NCBI GenBank assembly: GCA_020850355.1
Contig: JADZEX010000002.1
Location: forward strand, 1 to 52,932
Direction: 5' to 3'
Length of the DNA stretch: 52,932 nucleotides
Source of the DNA: Fimbriimonadaceae bacterium
GTDB taxonomy: Bacteria > Armatimonadota > UBA10988
Positions within the stretch are counted from its first letter, which is position 1; every line of letters starts with the position of its first letter. The notes beneath the pieces are model-generated. The model was not told where the DNA came from. It saw nothing but the letters and a program-made list of their open reading frames with translations, and made no database searches. This document shows, in pieces, positions 27,801-35,323 of this stretch. The position numbers and the translations under genes were made by a program.

Positions 27801-27983
27801 GTGGTGGGGTACAGTGTGGTGGTGGACGCCCAGCCGCACACGCTGCCCGAGCCACGGGTCAGCACCACCGACCGCGACGGCTCCTGGCAACTGACCGCCG
27901 GGCTGAGCTACCTGCACGTCCGGGCGGTCGACGGCGCCGGCAACTGGGGGGCACCGACGCACTTCCTGCTCAAGACGCCATGA
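24852..27983 (+). CDS. Secreted protein built from three ~384-residue beta modules
   Basis: Protein of 1043 residues, with a signal peptide (RRWACLLCLQPLLVSAAP). It consists of three homologous modules. The marker motif RFDYRA / SFDYKA / SFDYRL with LLLRVR-like strands recurs at residues 99, 482 and 866, an almost exact 384-residue period. Each module has a CBM-like jelly roll ending in GIVADG.WH...V.L, followed by Ig-like repeats (PTVGATVPAAGAKACP, PQVGAVSPAAGSAAAP). The last module ends after one Ig-like domain (HTLPEP...GLSYLHVRAVD). No enzyme motif is seen; a cell-surface or extracellular glycan-binding protein is likely. It is coupled to the upstream LamG gene and followed after 10 bp by the pentapeptide-repeat gene. 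Confidence 0.75.
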   Translation: MRRWACLLCLQPLLVSAAPPPRVVVSSPSHPAVQTQFDSDLAPLAAQPVGDEPPVVQLRRVEVPGRGGVLEATNTVSGGYFGLSIYKPARQEPVPTELRFDYRADPAVKVNLLLRVRHQDYEIGFTGPPCDTGQTIWLGQAADIVADGAWHTARVPLLRMLRRELAWSDLKLTELSFENRHTGDYLLAGFGGNGQGSRLALDNLWLGRPGPAGGELSLSVPGATAEGYAVVLDRAGETVPPTELNQTSGTVKLSGLTDGEQVAHVRAKVGGVWGPPTHYRFLVDATPPTVGATVPAAGAKACPRVWTANLQDAAAGVAPQTITAQVADRTLGVEDPSGALRYDPLAGELRLQPALAGLSFKAGETVTWRIAASDELGQAMPPQTASFVFDPSLDRDGPEQARLLIRQPGQTAPVPFPGDGSFEDGLDEWRPFGSAGTLLERTTATAASGRYSLRLRCTENGSDFSTVIRRTPFNAARFRVLSFDYKAPERLRVDLLLRWRDRYYRVRFTDRDEDETVIGVVPGVVADDQWHHAEVPLYELLAQRDPRATDFTIAMLLFTGGPWTDAPRRFKGNYAGTEFHIDNFSFVPMLGADAELAWSGVDQVGVSGAELLAASDPKQLPAADAPRSGKVYPGSAVALDQLPQGLVYVWTRLLDAAGNASRPLVNRVLIDAGRPQVGAVSPAAGSAAAPATIAVELRDDQGAGLDLGSLELAVAGVTYRVDDTVLRYDRVGGKLLWDGRRATPPVVLPDGQSIACRLLEARDLAGNRPTALPAWTFTMRYADDRVGPEVEVSSRTHAAFATDTFDGRSLPWRPEPAAAAALTLVPTERPDGGRALRLQPAAGEGQAVVWTPFERQFGAYRFGLLSFDYRLPAGLPCSLLLKVRNAEGTVVERALALAGTPFGQSLGNVPGIVADGTWQSVIVNLYAALQRDGGLRMPYIVEGFGFILPRGAAAGLTVDNLSFFREATSKYAKAEWSAYDETGVVGYSVVVDAQPHTLPEPRVSTTDRDGSWQLTAGLSYLHVRAVDGAGNWGAPTHFLLKTP

Positions 27984-27993
27984 GGTCGCCACG

Positions 27994-28704
27994 ATGCCGT
28001 TGTCGCCGCGAGAGCTGACGCTCAGTCGGCTGACCAGCCGCCTCGGCGCGCCACCGCCGCGCCATGGCGACGGGCGGCTCGACCTGCGGGCCACCAACCT
28101 GGCGCGGGCCGACCTCAGCTCGGCAGTGCTCGACTCGGCCGACCTGGCGGGCGCCAACCTGCGCGGCGCCAACCTCGAACGAGCCAGCCTGCGCGGCGCG
28201 CTGCTGGTCGGCGCCGAGCTCGCCGAAGCGCGGCTGCAGCGGGCCGATTTGAGCGGGGCCGACTGCCGTGAGAGCAACCTCAGCCGCGCCGTGCTGGCGG
28301 CCACGGTGGTCAGCGGCACGACCTTCCAGGGCGCGCGGCTGGACGGCGCCGTGCTCCGCGAGGTGGCGCTGTGGGAGACCGACCTGGCCCCCGCGGCGGT
28401 GCAACTGGCCGGCGAGCTGGACCTGGCGCAGGCCGTGGCGCGTGTCCCGGCGGACGATCCGGGGGCCGCGGCGATGCTCGGCTGGGCCGCCGTGGTGGGC
28501 GATCACGCGACGCGCGACCAACTTGTCCAATGGCTGGCCCAGTGGCGCTGGCGGCGTTGGCGGCGCGAGCTGCGGGCGGCGATTGGGGCGATCAACCAGC
28601 GCCTCGGCGACCTCAGCGGGGCCAGCCTGTCGCTCAGCCGCGACCAGACGGCCGACGCCCGCCGCGGGCTGAGCCGCCCCGACAGTGCGCCGCCCGACGG
28701 CTAG
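27994..28704 (+). CDS. Pentapeptide-repeat protein with C-terminal helical domain
   Basis: Protein of 236 residues. Residues about 28-125 are tandem A(D/N)Lxx pentapeptides (LDLRATNLARADLSSAVLD and onward, about 20 units), expected to form a right-handed quadrilateral beta-helix. A helical region of about 110 residues follows, with DHATRDQLVQWLAQWRW and an Arg/Trp-rich stretch. No signal peptide is seen, so it is cytoplasmic. Some pentapeptide proteins mimic DNA and bind gyrase (Qnr, MfpA), but the function here is unknown. The ATG lies 10 bp after the giant beta-module gene. Its TAG overlaps the TAG of the opposite-strand STN gene within the palindrome CGGCTAGCCG. Confidence 0.8.
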   Translation: MPLSPRELTLSRLTSRLGAPPPRHGDGRLDLRATNLARADLSSAVLDSADLAGANLRGANLERASLRGALLVGAELAEARLQRADLSGADCRESNLSRAVLAATVVSGTTFQGARLDGAVLREVALWETDLAPAAVQLAGELDLAQAVARVPADDPGAAAMLGWAAVVGDHATRDQLVQWLAQWRWRRWRRELRAAIGAINQRLGDLSGASLSLSRDQTADARRGLSRPDSAPPDG

Positions 28705-29816
28705 CCGGCCGCCCGGACGGGCGCGCGGGGCAGCAGCACATGGTCGAACTGCAGCCGCTCGGGCGGTCCTTCGCCGTCGGCCAGGGTCACCCGCAGCACC
28801 AGCCGGGCCGGCGTCGCGCCGGCATCCAGCTCGGTCAGGTGAAAGGTGTACTGCCCCCGCCAGATCAGCCCGCTGGCCTCGCCATCGACCTGCCGTGTCT
28901 CGGTGTAGAGCGGCAGCCCGGCGGCATCGTGGAGTTGCCCTTCCACCAGCAGGCCGCGCAGGAAGGCCGTCGCCTCGGCGTTGCTGTGCGCCGCCTCGTG
29001 CTGGCCAGCCAGGGCGACGGTGTAGGGCTCGCGCGGCGTGCCAGCCCGCGGTTCGAGGGTCGCATCGACGATGTCGATCGTCTGGACCTGCCGTTCGGTG
29101 GCCGGCAACTGGAACTCGAAGGTTCGCTCGGTCAACCGGGCGGCCCAGGTCACCTCGCATCGTAAGGCGGCCAGGTGGCGCTCGGCCGGCGGTGGCGCGG
29201 TCAGGCTGGTGGCGACCTGCCAGAAACGTGGGTCGCTGGGCTCCGGTTGGATCACCCGACTGCGCGGGTCGATCGCCGGCAGCACCAGCCCGGCCGCGGT
29301 GACCCCTTCGGGCGCGGCGATCCCGCGCAGGCGGAGCGCCTCCTGGTCGCTCGGGGCCTCCAACAACAGCGCCGGCGTGAGGTACTGCTGCTGGTACAGG
29401 CGACCCTCCCAGCCGGGGTAGACCAACGCGTACGAGGTGCTTCGGACGGTGGTCAGCCAGAGGTTCCAGGCGCCCCACGGTTGGCCGACGGCCGCCGTTG
29501 GCGGGCTGCCGTCGAGGGTGTAGAGCCAGCGCGAGCTGCGCCGCAGGCGGTAGCCGCTGACGGTCTCGACCGCCCGCAGCGCGGTGCCCAGGTCGGCGTC
29601 GCGCAGCTCGAACGCACAGGGCCGGCGGGCGGTTGCTGGAGATCGCAGCACGGCCCCATAGAAGCGTCGGTTGATCTGCCGGCCGATGCTGTCGAGCGCC
29701 TCCACCAGCGGCACCGCGGCGCCGACCAGGTTGACCCGCGGTCCCAGCTCGGCGACCGGCGCGGCCAGCAGCAGGCCCGGCCAGCACACCAGCCCAACGA
29801 GCCGCGCGATCCTCAT
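28701..29816 (-). CDS. Secreted STN-domain protein B
   Basis: Protein of 371 residues. The start at 29816 overlaps the upstream stop as ATGA and gives a signal peptide (RIARLVGLVCWPGLLLA). Residues about 24-105 form an STN/secretin-N-like domain: LGPRVNLVGAAVPLVEALDSI, then FELRDADLGTALRAVETVSG ending in a YTLDG strand. The remaining about 260 residues are beta-rich and unrecognised. It is a paralogue of the gene directly upstream; both share a PRV.L..A..PL start and Q-x-N-R-R-F-x-G-x-V. STN domains normally front secretins and TonB-dependent transducers, but here they stand alone without a barrel. It is the third gene of an operon led by ribokinase. Function unknown. Confidence 0.75.
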   Translation of the reverse strand: MRIARLVGLVCWPGLLLAAPVAELGPRVNLVGAAVPLVEALDSIGRQINRRFYGAVLRSPATARRPCAFELRDADLGTALRAVETVSGYRLRRSSRWLYTLDGSPPTAAVGQPWGAWNLWLTTVRSTSYALVYPGWEGRLYQQQYLTPALLLEAPSDQEALRLRGIAAPEGVTAAGLVLPAIDPRSRVIQPEPSDPRFWQVATSLTAPPPAERHLAALRCEVTWAARLTERTFEFQLPATERQVQTIDIVDATLEPRAGTPREPYTVALAGQHEAAHSNAEATAFLRGLLVEGQLHDAAGLPLYTETRQVDGEASGLIWRGQYTFHLTELDAGATPARLVLRVTLADGEGPPERLQFDHVLLPRAPVRAAG

Positions 29817-30988
29817 GGCGCCTCCTCGCGGGCCAGCGGCGGCAGGGCGATGTCGCGCCAGGTCGCGGTGACCGTCTGCCACGGCGGCTGCGGCAGCCAG
29901 AACGTCAGGTCCAGAGTGGCGGGCGGCTGCGTGGCCGGCGTCGGCCCGGCGGTCAACCCGCTGACCCAGCGGTCGTTGGAGGCCGCCACCAGGAACGGCA
30001 CGTCCAGCGCCGCCGGCGGGCCGCTGCCGCCTTGGGCGCGGACCTCGGTGAGCAGCGGCTGCTCGTCGGCGGCACGCAGTTGCGCCTCGATCCAGGGCGC
30101 CCGCTGCTGGGCCCAGGCCGCGGCCTGCCGGGCGTCGAGTCCGGCCGGCGCCGGGCCCTGCAACCGGACGGTCCATTGCGGTGGCCCCTCGGCGTTGCCG
30201 CGGGGAGTGGCGGTGAGGGTGTAGCCGGCGACTTCCGCGGTGACCGATCCCCCTACGGGCAGCTTCAGCCGCGCCCGGTGCTCCTGCAAGCCGCTCCACA
30301 GCCGCAGCGGCAGCTCGACGGTCGTCAGCAGGCGGGCCGGCTGTTGCGGCGCCGCCAGATGGGCGTAGAAGCTCCAACTGGCGGCCTGCCGGCTCTCGTC
30401 GGTGCGGGGCGAGTCCGCCGGCGACTGCGGCAGCAGCCGCTCGCCGCGGTCGGTCACGGCCACCAGCGGCCCGGTCGCCGCCAACTGCAGCCCGGCCGGG
30501 TCACTGGGCGCCATGATGCTGAAGTAGGGGCTGAGCATCTGGTAGACCTGCACCTTGGCCGGATCGGCCGGCAGCAGGGTGAGTGTCTCGTAATAGCGGA
30601 CCAGCCCCAGTTGGATGGCGAAGCCCGCAGCGGTCTGCCAACTGCTCGGCCGCGCCGGACGGCTGGCCGGCTCGACTACCCAGGTGCCCCAACCCTGCCG
30701 GGTGAACTCCACGCCCGCCGCGGCTTCGACGGCTTGCAGCGCCTCCCGCGCGCTGGCGGCGGTGACCGCCACGCTGATCGGCCGGCTCAGCCAGACATTG
30801 CTGCTGGCGACGGTCCCGCCGAAGCGGCGGTTGAGCTGCTGGGCGAGCGACAGCAGCACGCTGCCCAACGGCTGCGCCGCGGCGGCCAGCGTGACGCGCG
30901 GACCGGCCGGCGGGGCGACGGTCGGCGCGGCCGCCAGCAGCGGGGCCAGCCAGCCGAGCAGTCCCAGCAGACTCAGCGCGCCAGCCAT
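29813..30988 (-). CDS. Secreted STN-domain protein A
   Basis: Protein of 391 residues with a signal-peptide-like N-terminus (MAGALSLLGLLGWLAPLLAAA). An STN-like domain (about 28-105) contains PRVTLAAAAQPLGSVLLSLA, QQLNRRFGG, then VAVTAASAREALQAVEAAAG. The C-terminal about 280 residues are beta-rich with no recognised enzyme motif. It overlaps the ribokinase stop by 16 bp and the downstream STN gene by 4 bp, so all three are translationally coupled. A role in envelope polymer or secretion assembly, or as a substrate-binding partner, is conceivable; nothing in the sequence decides it. Confidence 0.75.
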   Translation of the reverse strand: MAGALSLLGLLGWLAPLLAAAPTVAPPAGPRVTLAAAAQPLGSVLLSLAQQLNRRFGGTVASSNVWLSRPISVAVTAASAREALQAVEAAAGVEFTRQGWGTWVVEPASRPARPSSWQTAAGFAIQLGLVRYYETLTLLPADPAKVQVYQMLSPYFSIMAPSDPAGLQLAATGPLVAVTDRGERLLPQSPADSPRTDESRQAASWSFYAHLAAPQQPARLLTTVELPLRLWSGLQEHRARLKLPVGGSVTAEVAGYTLTATPRGNAEGPPQWTVRLQGPAPAGLDARQAAAWAQQRAPWIEAQLRAADEQPLLTEVRAQGGSGPPAALDVPFLVAASNDRWVSGLTAGPTPATQPPATLDLTFWLPQPPWQTVTATWRDIALPPLAREEAP

Positions 30989-31848
30989 GCGTCCACCTCA
31001 GCGCGGGTCGGCAGCGCCGGCTGCGCCCCCAACCGGGTCGCCGCCAGGGCCCCGGCGACGCAGGCCCGGCGGACCGCCGCGAGCGGCTGCAGGCCCTCGG
31101 CCAGGCCCACCGCCAGCGCGCCGTTGAAGGCGTCTCCCGCGCCGACCGCGTCGATCGCCGCCACCACCGGTGCCGGGACGGCGGTCACCACGCCGTGCTG
31201 GTGGACCAGCGCCCCGGCCGCGCCCTGGGTAACTACCACCAGCGGCGCCAGGCTGGCCGGGTCGCCGCCCAGGGCGACCGCCTCGCCGCGGTTCGGGGTC
31301 AGCACGTCGCAGCAGGCCAGCAGTTCGGGCGGCAGACCGTCCGGCGGCATCGGCGCCGGGTTGAGCAGCACCAGCGCTCCGGCGGCACGGCCGGCGCGGG
31401 CCGCGGCCAGCACCGTCGGCAGCGGCACCTCCAACTGCAGTAACACCGCCTGGGCGCCCGCGAAGGCGGGCGCCGCGGAGGCGACGTCGGCGGGAGTTAG
31501 CCGGGCATTGGCACCCGGCGCCACGGCGATCAGGTTCTCACCGTCGGCCTGCACCAGAATCAGCGCCACCCCACTGGCGCCGGGGGAGCGGTGCAGGTAG
31601 CGGGTGTCGATCCCGGCCGTCTGGTAACCGGCCAGCGCGGCGTCGCCGTGGGAGTCGTCGCCGAGCCGGGCGACCAGCGTCACTGCGGCTCCCAGCCGCG
31701 CCGCGGCGACGGCCTGGTTGGCGCCCTTGCCGCCAGCGGCCACGAAGTAGGTGCCGCCGGTGACGGTTTCGCCGGGCTGCGGCAGCCGCGGCACCTGGCA
31801 CACCAGATCGGTGTTGGCGCTGCCGACCACCACCAGCTTCGCGGCCAT
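30973..31848 (-). CDS. rbsK: Ribokinase
   Basis: Protein of 291 residues, typical for the PfkB/ribokinase family. It phosphorylates ribose (or another pentose) at O5 with ATP. The N-terminal signature GGKGANQAVAAARLG (39-53) and the C-terminal ATP/anion-hole motif GAGDAF (236-241, catalytic Asp239) are intact. VVGSANTDLV at the start and TPNRGEA (184-190) also fit RbsK. The protein is cytosolic, and it is unusual that it is coupled to two secreted STN-domain genes rather than to an Rbs transporter. Substrate specificity within PfkB kinases cannot be fixed by sequence reading alone. Confidence 0.92.
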   Translation of the reverse strand: MAAKLVVVGSANTDLVCQVPRLPQPGETVTGGTYFVAAGGKGANQAVAAARLGAAVTLVARLGDDSHGDAALAGYQTAGIDTRYLHRSPGASGVALILVQADGENLIAVAPGANARLTPADVASAAPAFAGAQAVLLQLEVPLPTVLAAARAGRAAGALVLLNPAPMPPDGLPPELLACCDVLTPNRGEAVALGGDPASLAPLVVVTQGAAGALVHQHGVVTAVPAPVVAAIDAVGAGDAFNGALAVGLAEGLQPLAAVRRACVAGALAATRLGAQPALPTRAEVDAWLAR

Positions 31849-31890
31849 CGCCTGCTCCAGTGGCGCGCAGTCTGCCCTGTCACAGGCTTG

Positions 31891-31921
31891 TTGTCAACGC
31901 TGCGGCGGGAGGGCGCATACT
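31891..31921 (+). promoter_or_regulatory. Candidate promoter for the TPR-CHAT gene
   Basis: TTGTCA (31891-31896) and CATACT (31916-31921) are separated by 19 bp, a little long. The pair lies in the 90-bp gap between ribokinase (minus) and the CHAT gene. The -10 ends 17 bases before the GTG at 31939, so the leader would be very short. Confidence 0.3.
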
Positions 31922-31938
31922 AGGTGGTGGAGGCTCCC

Positions 31939-34900
31939 GTGAACGTTCCCCGCCGCCGACTGCTGCTGGGTCTGGGCTTGCTGCTGCTGCCGCTGGCGGC
32001 GGCGCCCGACTGGGACGGCCTGGTGGCGACCTGTCGCGCCGCGCTGCAGGCCGGCGACGGCCCGGCCCTGACGCAGGCTGCCGCCAAGCTGCAGGCCGCC
32101 GCCGAGGCGGCCAAGGAGCGCGGCTACCTCGGCGCCGCCTGGCTGTTCCGCGGCGAAGCCTGCTACCTGCAGGAAGACTGGGCGGGAGCCGTCACGGCCT
32201 ACACCCGGATGGGTGCGTTGTGTGAGGAACTCGGCGACCAGGACCAGCTCGGCTACGCCTGGCTCTGTGTCGGCCTGTCGCAGCGCGCCCTCGGCGAGGT
32301 CGACGCGGCGGTCGAGGCGTTCGACCGGGCGCAGGCCGCCTCGCGCACCGCCAAGAGCTGGGACCAGGCCGGCCGGGCGGCGTTCCAGGCCAGCCGCCTG
32401 CTGGCCGACCGCTACCGCCTGGCCGAAGCCCGCGACCGCGCCATCGCGGCGACGGAGCTGTTCCGGAAGGGCGACTCCCCGGACGAGCTGATCGAGACGA
32501 TCTTCCACCTCGCCAGCCTGGAAGGCGGGTTGGGCCAGACCGGCGACTGCCGCGAACGGTACGAAGAAGCCCTGCGGCTGGCGCGGCTGAGTGAGAACAA
32601 GCTGCTGATCGGCCGCGGCCTCAATCTGCTCGGCGCGCAGCTCTACAGCGACGGTGACCTGGAGCGCGCCGAAAAGCTGCTGTCCGAGGGCGTCGATCTG
32701 CTCGATCCCGACGACGCCCCACCCCTGTTCGTGGCGATCGTCGGTAACCTGGCCCAGGTGTATCAGGCGGGAGGCGCCAAGGAGGAGGCCGAGCAGCTCT
32801 TTCGCCAGGCGATCCTCTGCGCCGGCAAGTTCGACCTGCCCGACGAGCAGGCGACGCAGCAGGTGCTATTGGCGATCTGTCTCAGCGAAGGCGGTCACTA
32901 CACCGAGGCCTTGGACCTGCTTGACCAGGCCGAGGCCGTGCGTCGCCGACTGGGCGACCCGGTGGCCCTGGCGATGGTCGCGGTCAACCGCGCCAATGTG
33001 CAGTTGGACCTCGGCGACCTGCGTGGTGCGCTGGCGCTCTACCTGCAGAGCCTCGAGGTGCTCGAACCGGCCGGCCTGGCCGAGCTGACGGGCACGCTCT
33101 ACAACAACATCGGCCGCGTCTTCGACATGCAGGGCGACTCCCAGCGGGCCGTGGAGTGGTACCAGAAGGCCGGCGATGTCGCCCAGCGGGCCGGCAAGCC
33201 CAACCTGCACGCGCTGGCCCTGAACAACGCGGCGCTGAGCATCTACAACACCCTCCGCCCGGTGCTGCCGTTGGACGACGCCGACACGCCCGAGAATCGC
33301 GATCTGCGCGAGTTGCTGCAACAGGCCCACGACATGTTCAAGACCAGTGCCGAGGTCTTCGAGGGCACCGGCGACGTGCGGTACCTGGCGACGATCTACA
33401 ACAACCTGGGGCTGCTGGCGACGGAGCTGGGCCAGACCGCGGAGGGCCTGAAGCACCTGCAGCAGAGTCTGGAGCTGCACCAGCAGCAGGGCCAGCGACA
33501 GGGCATGGCGCAGTCCTACGCCAACCTCGGGTTGCTGCACCTGCGGGCGGGCCGGCCGCAGGAGGCGCTGTCCCCGCTGCGCGAGGCGATCCGCCTCTGC
33601 CAACGCCTCGGCGAGCTGGAAGCGCAGGCCGCCGCCTGGCTCAACGTGGGTGAGGCGGAGCAGGCGTTGGGGCATGTCGAGGAGTCGCTGGCGGCGTACT
33701 ACCAGAGCATCGACCTGACCGAGCAGCGCCGCGCCCGGGTCGGCGGCGACGCCGACCAGCAACGCCAGTTCCTGGCGGCCAACCTGCACCCCTACCTGAT
33801 TCTGCTGGAGGCCCTGCTGCGGGCCAGGCGCCCGGCCGAGGCCTTCGCGGTGGCCGAACGCGCCCGCGGCCGGGCGCTGCTCGACATGATCGCCGGCGGC
33901 CGCGTCGACCTGCGGCAACGGCTGCCCGCCGAGGTGGCCGCGGCGCTGCGCGAGCGCGAGGAGGCGGTGGCCACCACGAATCTCAAGCTGGCCCGCCTGG
34001 CGGCCCAGCCCGCCGCTGGCGAGGCCGCGCTGCAGGCCGCCCGGGAGGCCCTCGACAGCGCCCGGGCCGCGCTCCGCAACGAGGAAGTGCGGTTGGCCGG
34101 GATGTACCCCGACGCCGCTGCCGATGGGGTCACCGCGTCGGGCGACCTGGCCAGCACCGCCAGCCACCTGCCCGCCGATACGGCGCTCCTGCAGTACGCC
34201 GTTTCGTCCGAGCAACTGGTGCTGTTTGTCGTCACCAACCGCGCCGGGGAACCGCACCTGGAGACCTGGCCGGTGGCCACCGGCGAACCCGCCCTCGACG
34301 CGCAGGTGACCAGCTTCCGAGCCCTCTGCGCGAACCCGCGCCGGCGCTGGAAGGACGCCGCGGCGGCGCTCTACGAGCGGCTGCTGCAGCCGGCCCTAGC
34401 GGCCTTGCCGGAGACCATCACCCGGCTGGTGATCATCCCCGACGACGTGCTCTACGAGTGTCCCTTCCAGGCGCTCTACGACGCCGCCCGGCAGCAGACC
34501 GTGACCGACCGCTACGAGGTGGTCTACGCCACCAGCGCCAGCCTGCTGGCCGCCACGCTGCAACTGGGTGACCAGCGCCGGGCCGACCCGGCGCCTCGGC
34601 GGATGCTGCTGGTGGCCGATCCCGATTTTGGGGAGCGCACCCAGGACGACCGCAGCAGTGTCGCGGTGGAGTTGCTCCCGCCGGTGGTCCGCGGCGCCCG
34701 CCTGGCCGCCTTGCCGGGCACCCGTGAAGAGGCCGCCAAGATCCGCGAGGTGATGGGCCAGGCGACGCTGCTGGAGGGCAAGGAGGCCCAGGAGACGGCG
34801 GTCCGGGCGGCGATGCCGGAGTACCGCTACCTGCACTTTGCGACCCACGGTCTGCTCGACCCGGCCGAGCCGCTCTACAGCGCCATCGCGCTGGCCGAGC

Positions 34901-35289
34901 CGGCCGACCAGCGCGACGACGGCTTCATCGAGGCGCGGGAGATCACCCGGCAGACCCTGCACGCCGAACTGGTGACCCTCTCGGCCTGTCAGACCGGGCG
35001 TGGCAAGACCGAGTTCGGCGAAGGCCTGATCGGCCTGCCCTGGGCCTTCTTCGTGGCCCGCGTGCCGGCCCAGGTGGTCAGCCTGTGGAGCGTCGACGAC
35101 CAGATGACCAAGGAGCTGATGACCCGGTTCTACGAACGGCTGGCGGCCGGCCGCCCAACGGCGGCCGCACTACGTGAGGCGGCGCTGGATCTGCGTCGCA
35201 CCGGGGCCAGCCTGCCGGGAGGACGGCAGCAATCGGCGGAGCATCCTTACTTCTGGGCGCCGTTCCAGTTGATCGGCGACTGGCGCTGA
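31939..35289 (+). CDS. TPR-CHAT protein (caspase-like peptidase), with export-like N-terminus
   Basis: Protein of about 1116 residues. The GTG at 31939 follows GGTGGAGG; other in-frame GTGs at 31924/31927 would make it slightly longer. The N-terminus is NVPRRRLLLGLGLLLLPLAAAP, a Sec/Tat-like signal (RRR then hydrophobic). About 600 residues of tetratricopeptide repeats follow (for example LYNNIGRVFDMQGD, SYANLGLLHLRAGRP). The C-terminal CHAT domain has LHFATHGLLD with His970 and LSACQTGRG with Cys1017, the expected caspase-type dyad, and ends in YFWAPFQLIGDW. CHAT proteases cut protein partners in some defence and secretion-linked systems, and many TPR-CHAT proteins have no known target. No adjacent gasdermin, Cas or effector partner is seen. 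Confidence 0.88.
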   Translation: MNVPRRRLLLGLGLLLLPLAAAPDWDGLVATCRAALQAGDGPALTQAAAKLQAAAEAAKERGYLGAAWLFRGEACYLQEDWAGAVTAYTRMGALCEELGDQDQLGYAWLCVGLSQRALGEVDAAVEAFDRAQAASRTAKSWDQAGRAAFQASRLLADRYRLAEARDRAIAATELFRKGDSPDELIETIFHLASLEGGLGQTGDCRERYEEALRLARLSENKLLIGRGLNLLGAQLYSDGDLERAEKLLSEGVDLLDPDDAPPLFVAIVGNLAQVYQAGGAKEEAEQLFRQAILCAGKFDLPDEQATQQVLLAICLSEGGHYTEALDLLDQAEAVRRRLGDPVALAMVAVNRANVQLDLGDLRGALALYLQSLEVLEPAGLAELTGTLYNNIGRVFDMQGDSQRAVEWYQKAGDVAQRAGKPNLHALALNNAALSIYNTLRPVLPLDDADTPENRDLRELLQQAHDMFKTSAEVFEGTGDVRYLATIYNNLGLLATELGQTAEGLKHLQQSLELHQQQGQRQGMAQSYANLGLLHLRAGRPQEALSPLREAIRLCQRLGELEAQAAAWLNVGEAEQALGHVEESLAAYYQSIDLTEQRRARVGGDADQQRQFLAANLHPYLILLEALLRARRPAEAFAVAERARGRALLDMIAGGRVDLRQRLPAEVAAALREREEAVATTNLKLARLAAQPAAGEAALQAAREALDSARAALRNEEVRLAGMYPDAAADGVTASGDLASTASHLPADTALLQYAVSSEQLVLFVVTNRAGEPHLETWPVATGEPALDAQVTSFRALCANPRRRWKDAAAALYERLLQPALAALPETITRLVIIPDDVLYECPFQALYDAARQQTVTDRYEVVYATSASLLAATLQLGDQRRADPAPRRMLLVADPDFGERTQDDRSSVAVELLPPVVRGARLAALPGTREEAAKIREVMGQATLLEGKEAQETAVRAAMPEYRYLHFATHGLLDPAEPLYSAIALAEPADQRDDGFIEAREITRQTLHAELVTLSACQTGRGKTEFGEGLIGLPWAFFVARVPAQVVSLWSVDDQMTKELMTRFYERLAAGRPTAAALREAALDLRRTGASLPGGRQQSAEHPYFWAPFQLIGDWR

Positions 35290-35323
35290 CGGCAGCCACT
35301 CGCGCGGCGGCTCAGGAGGTACC

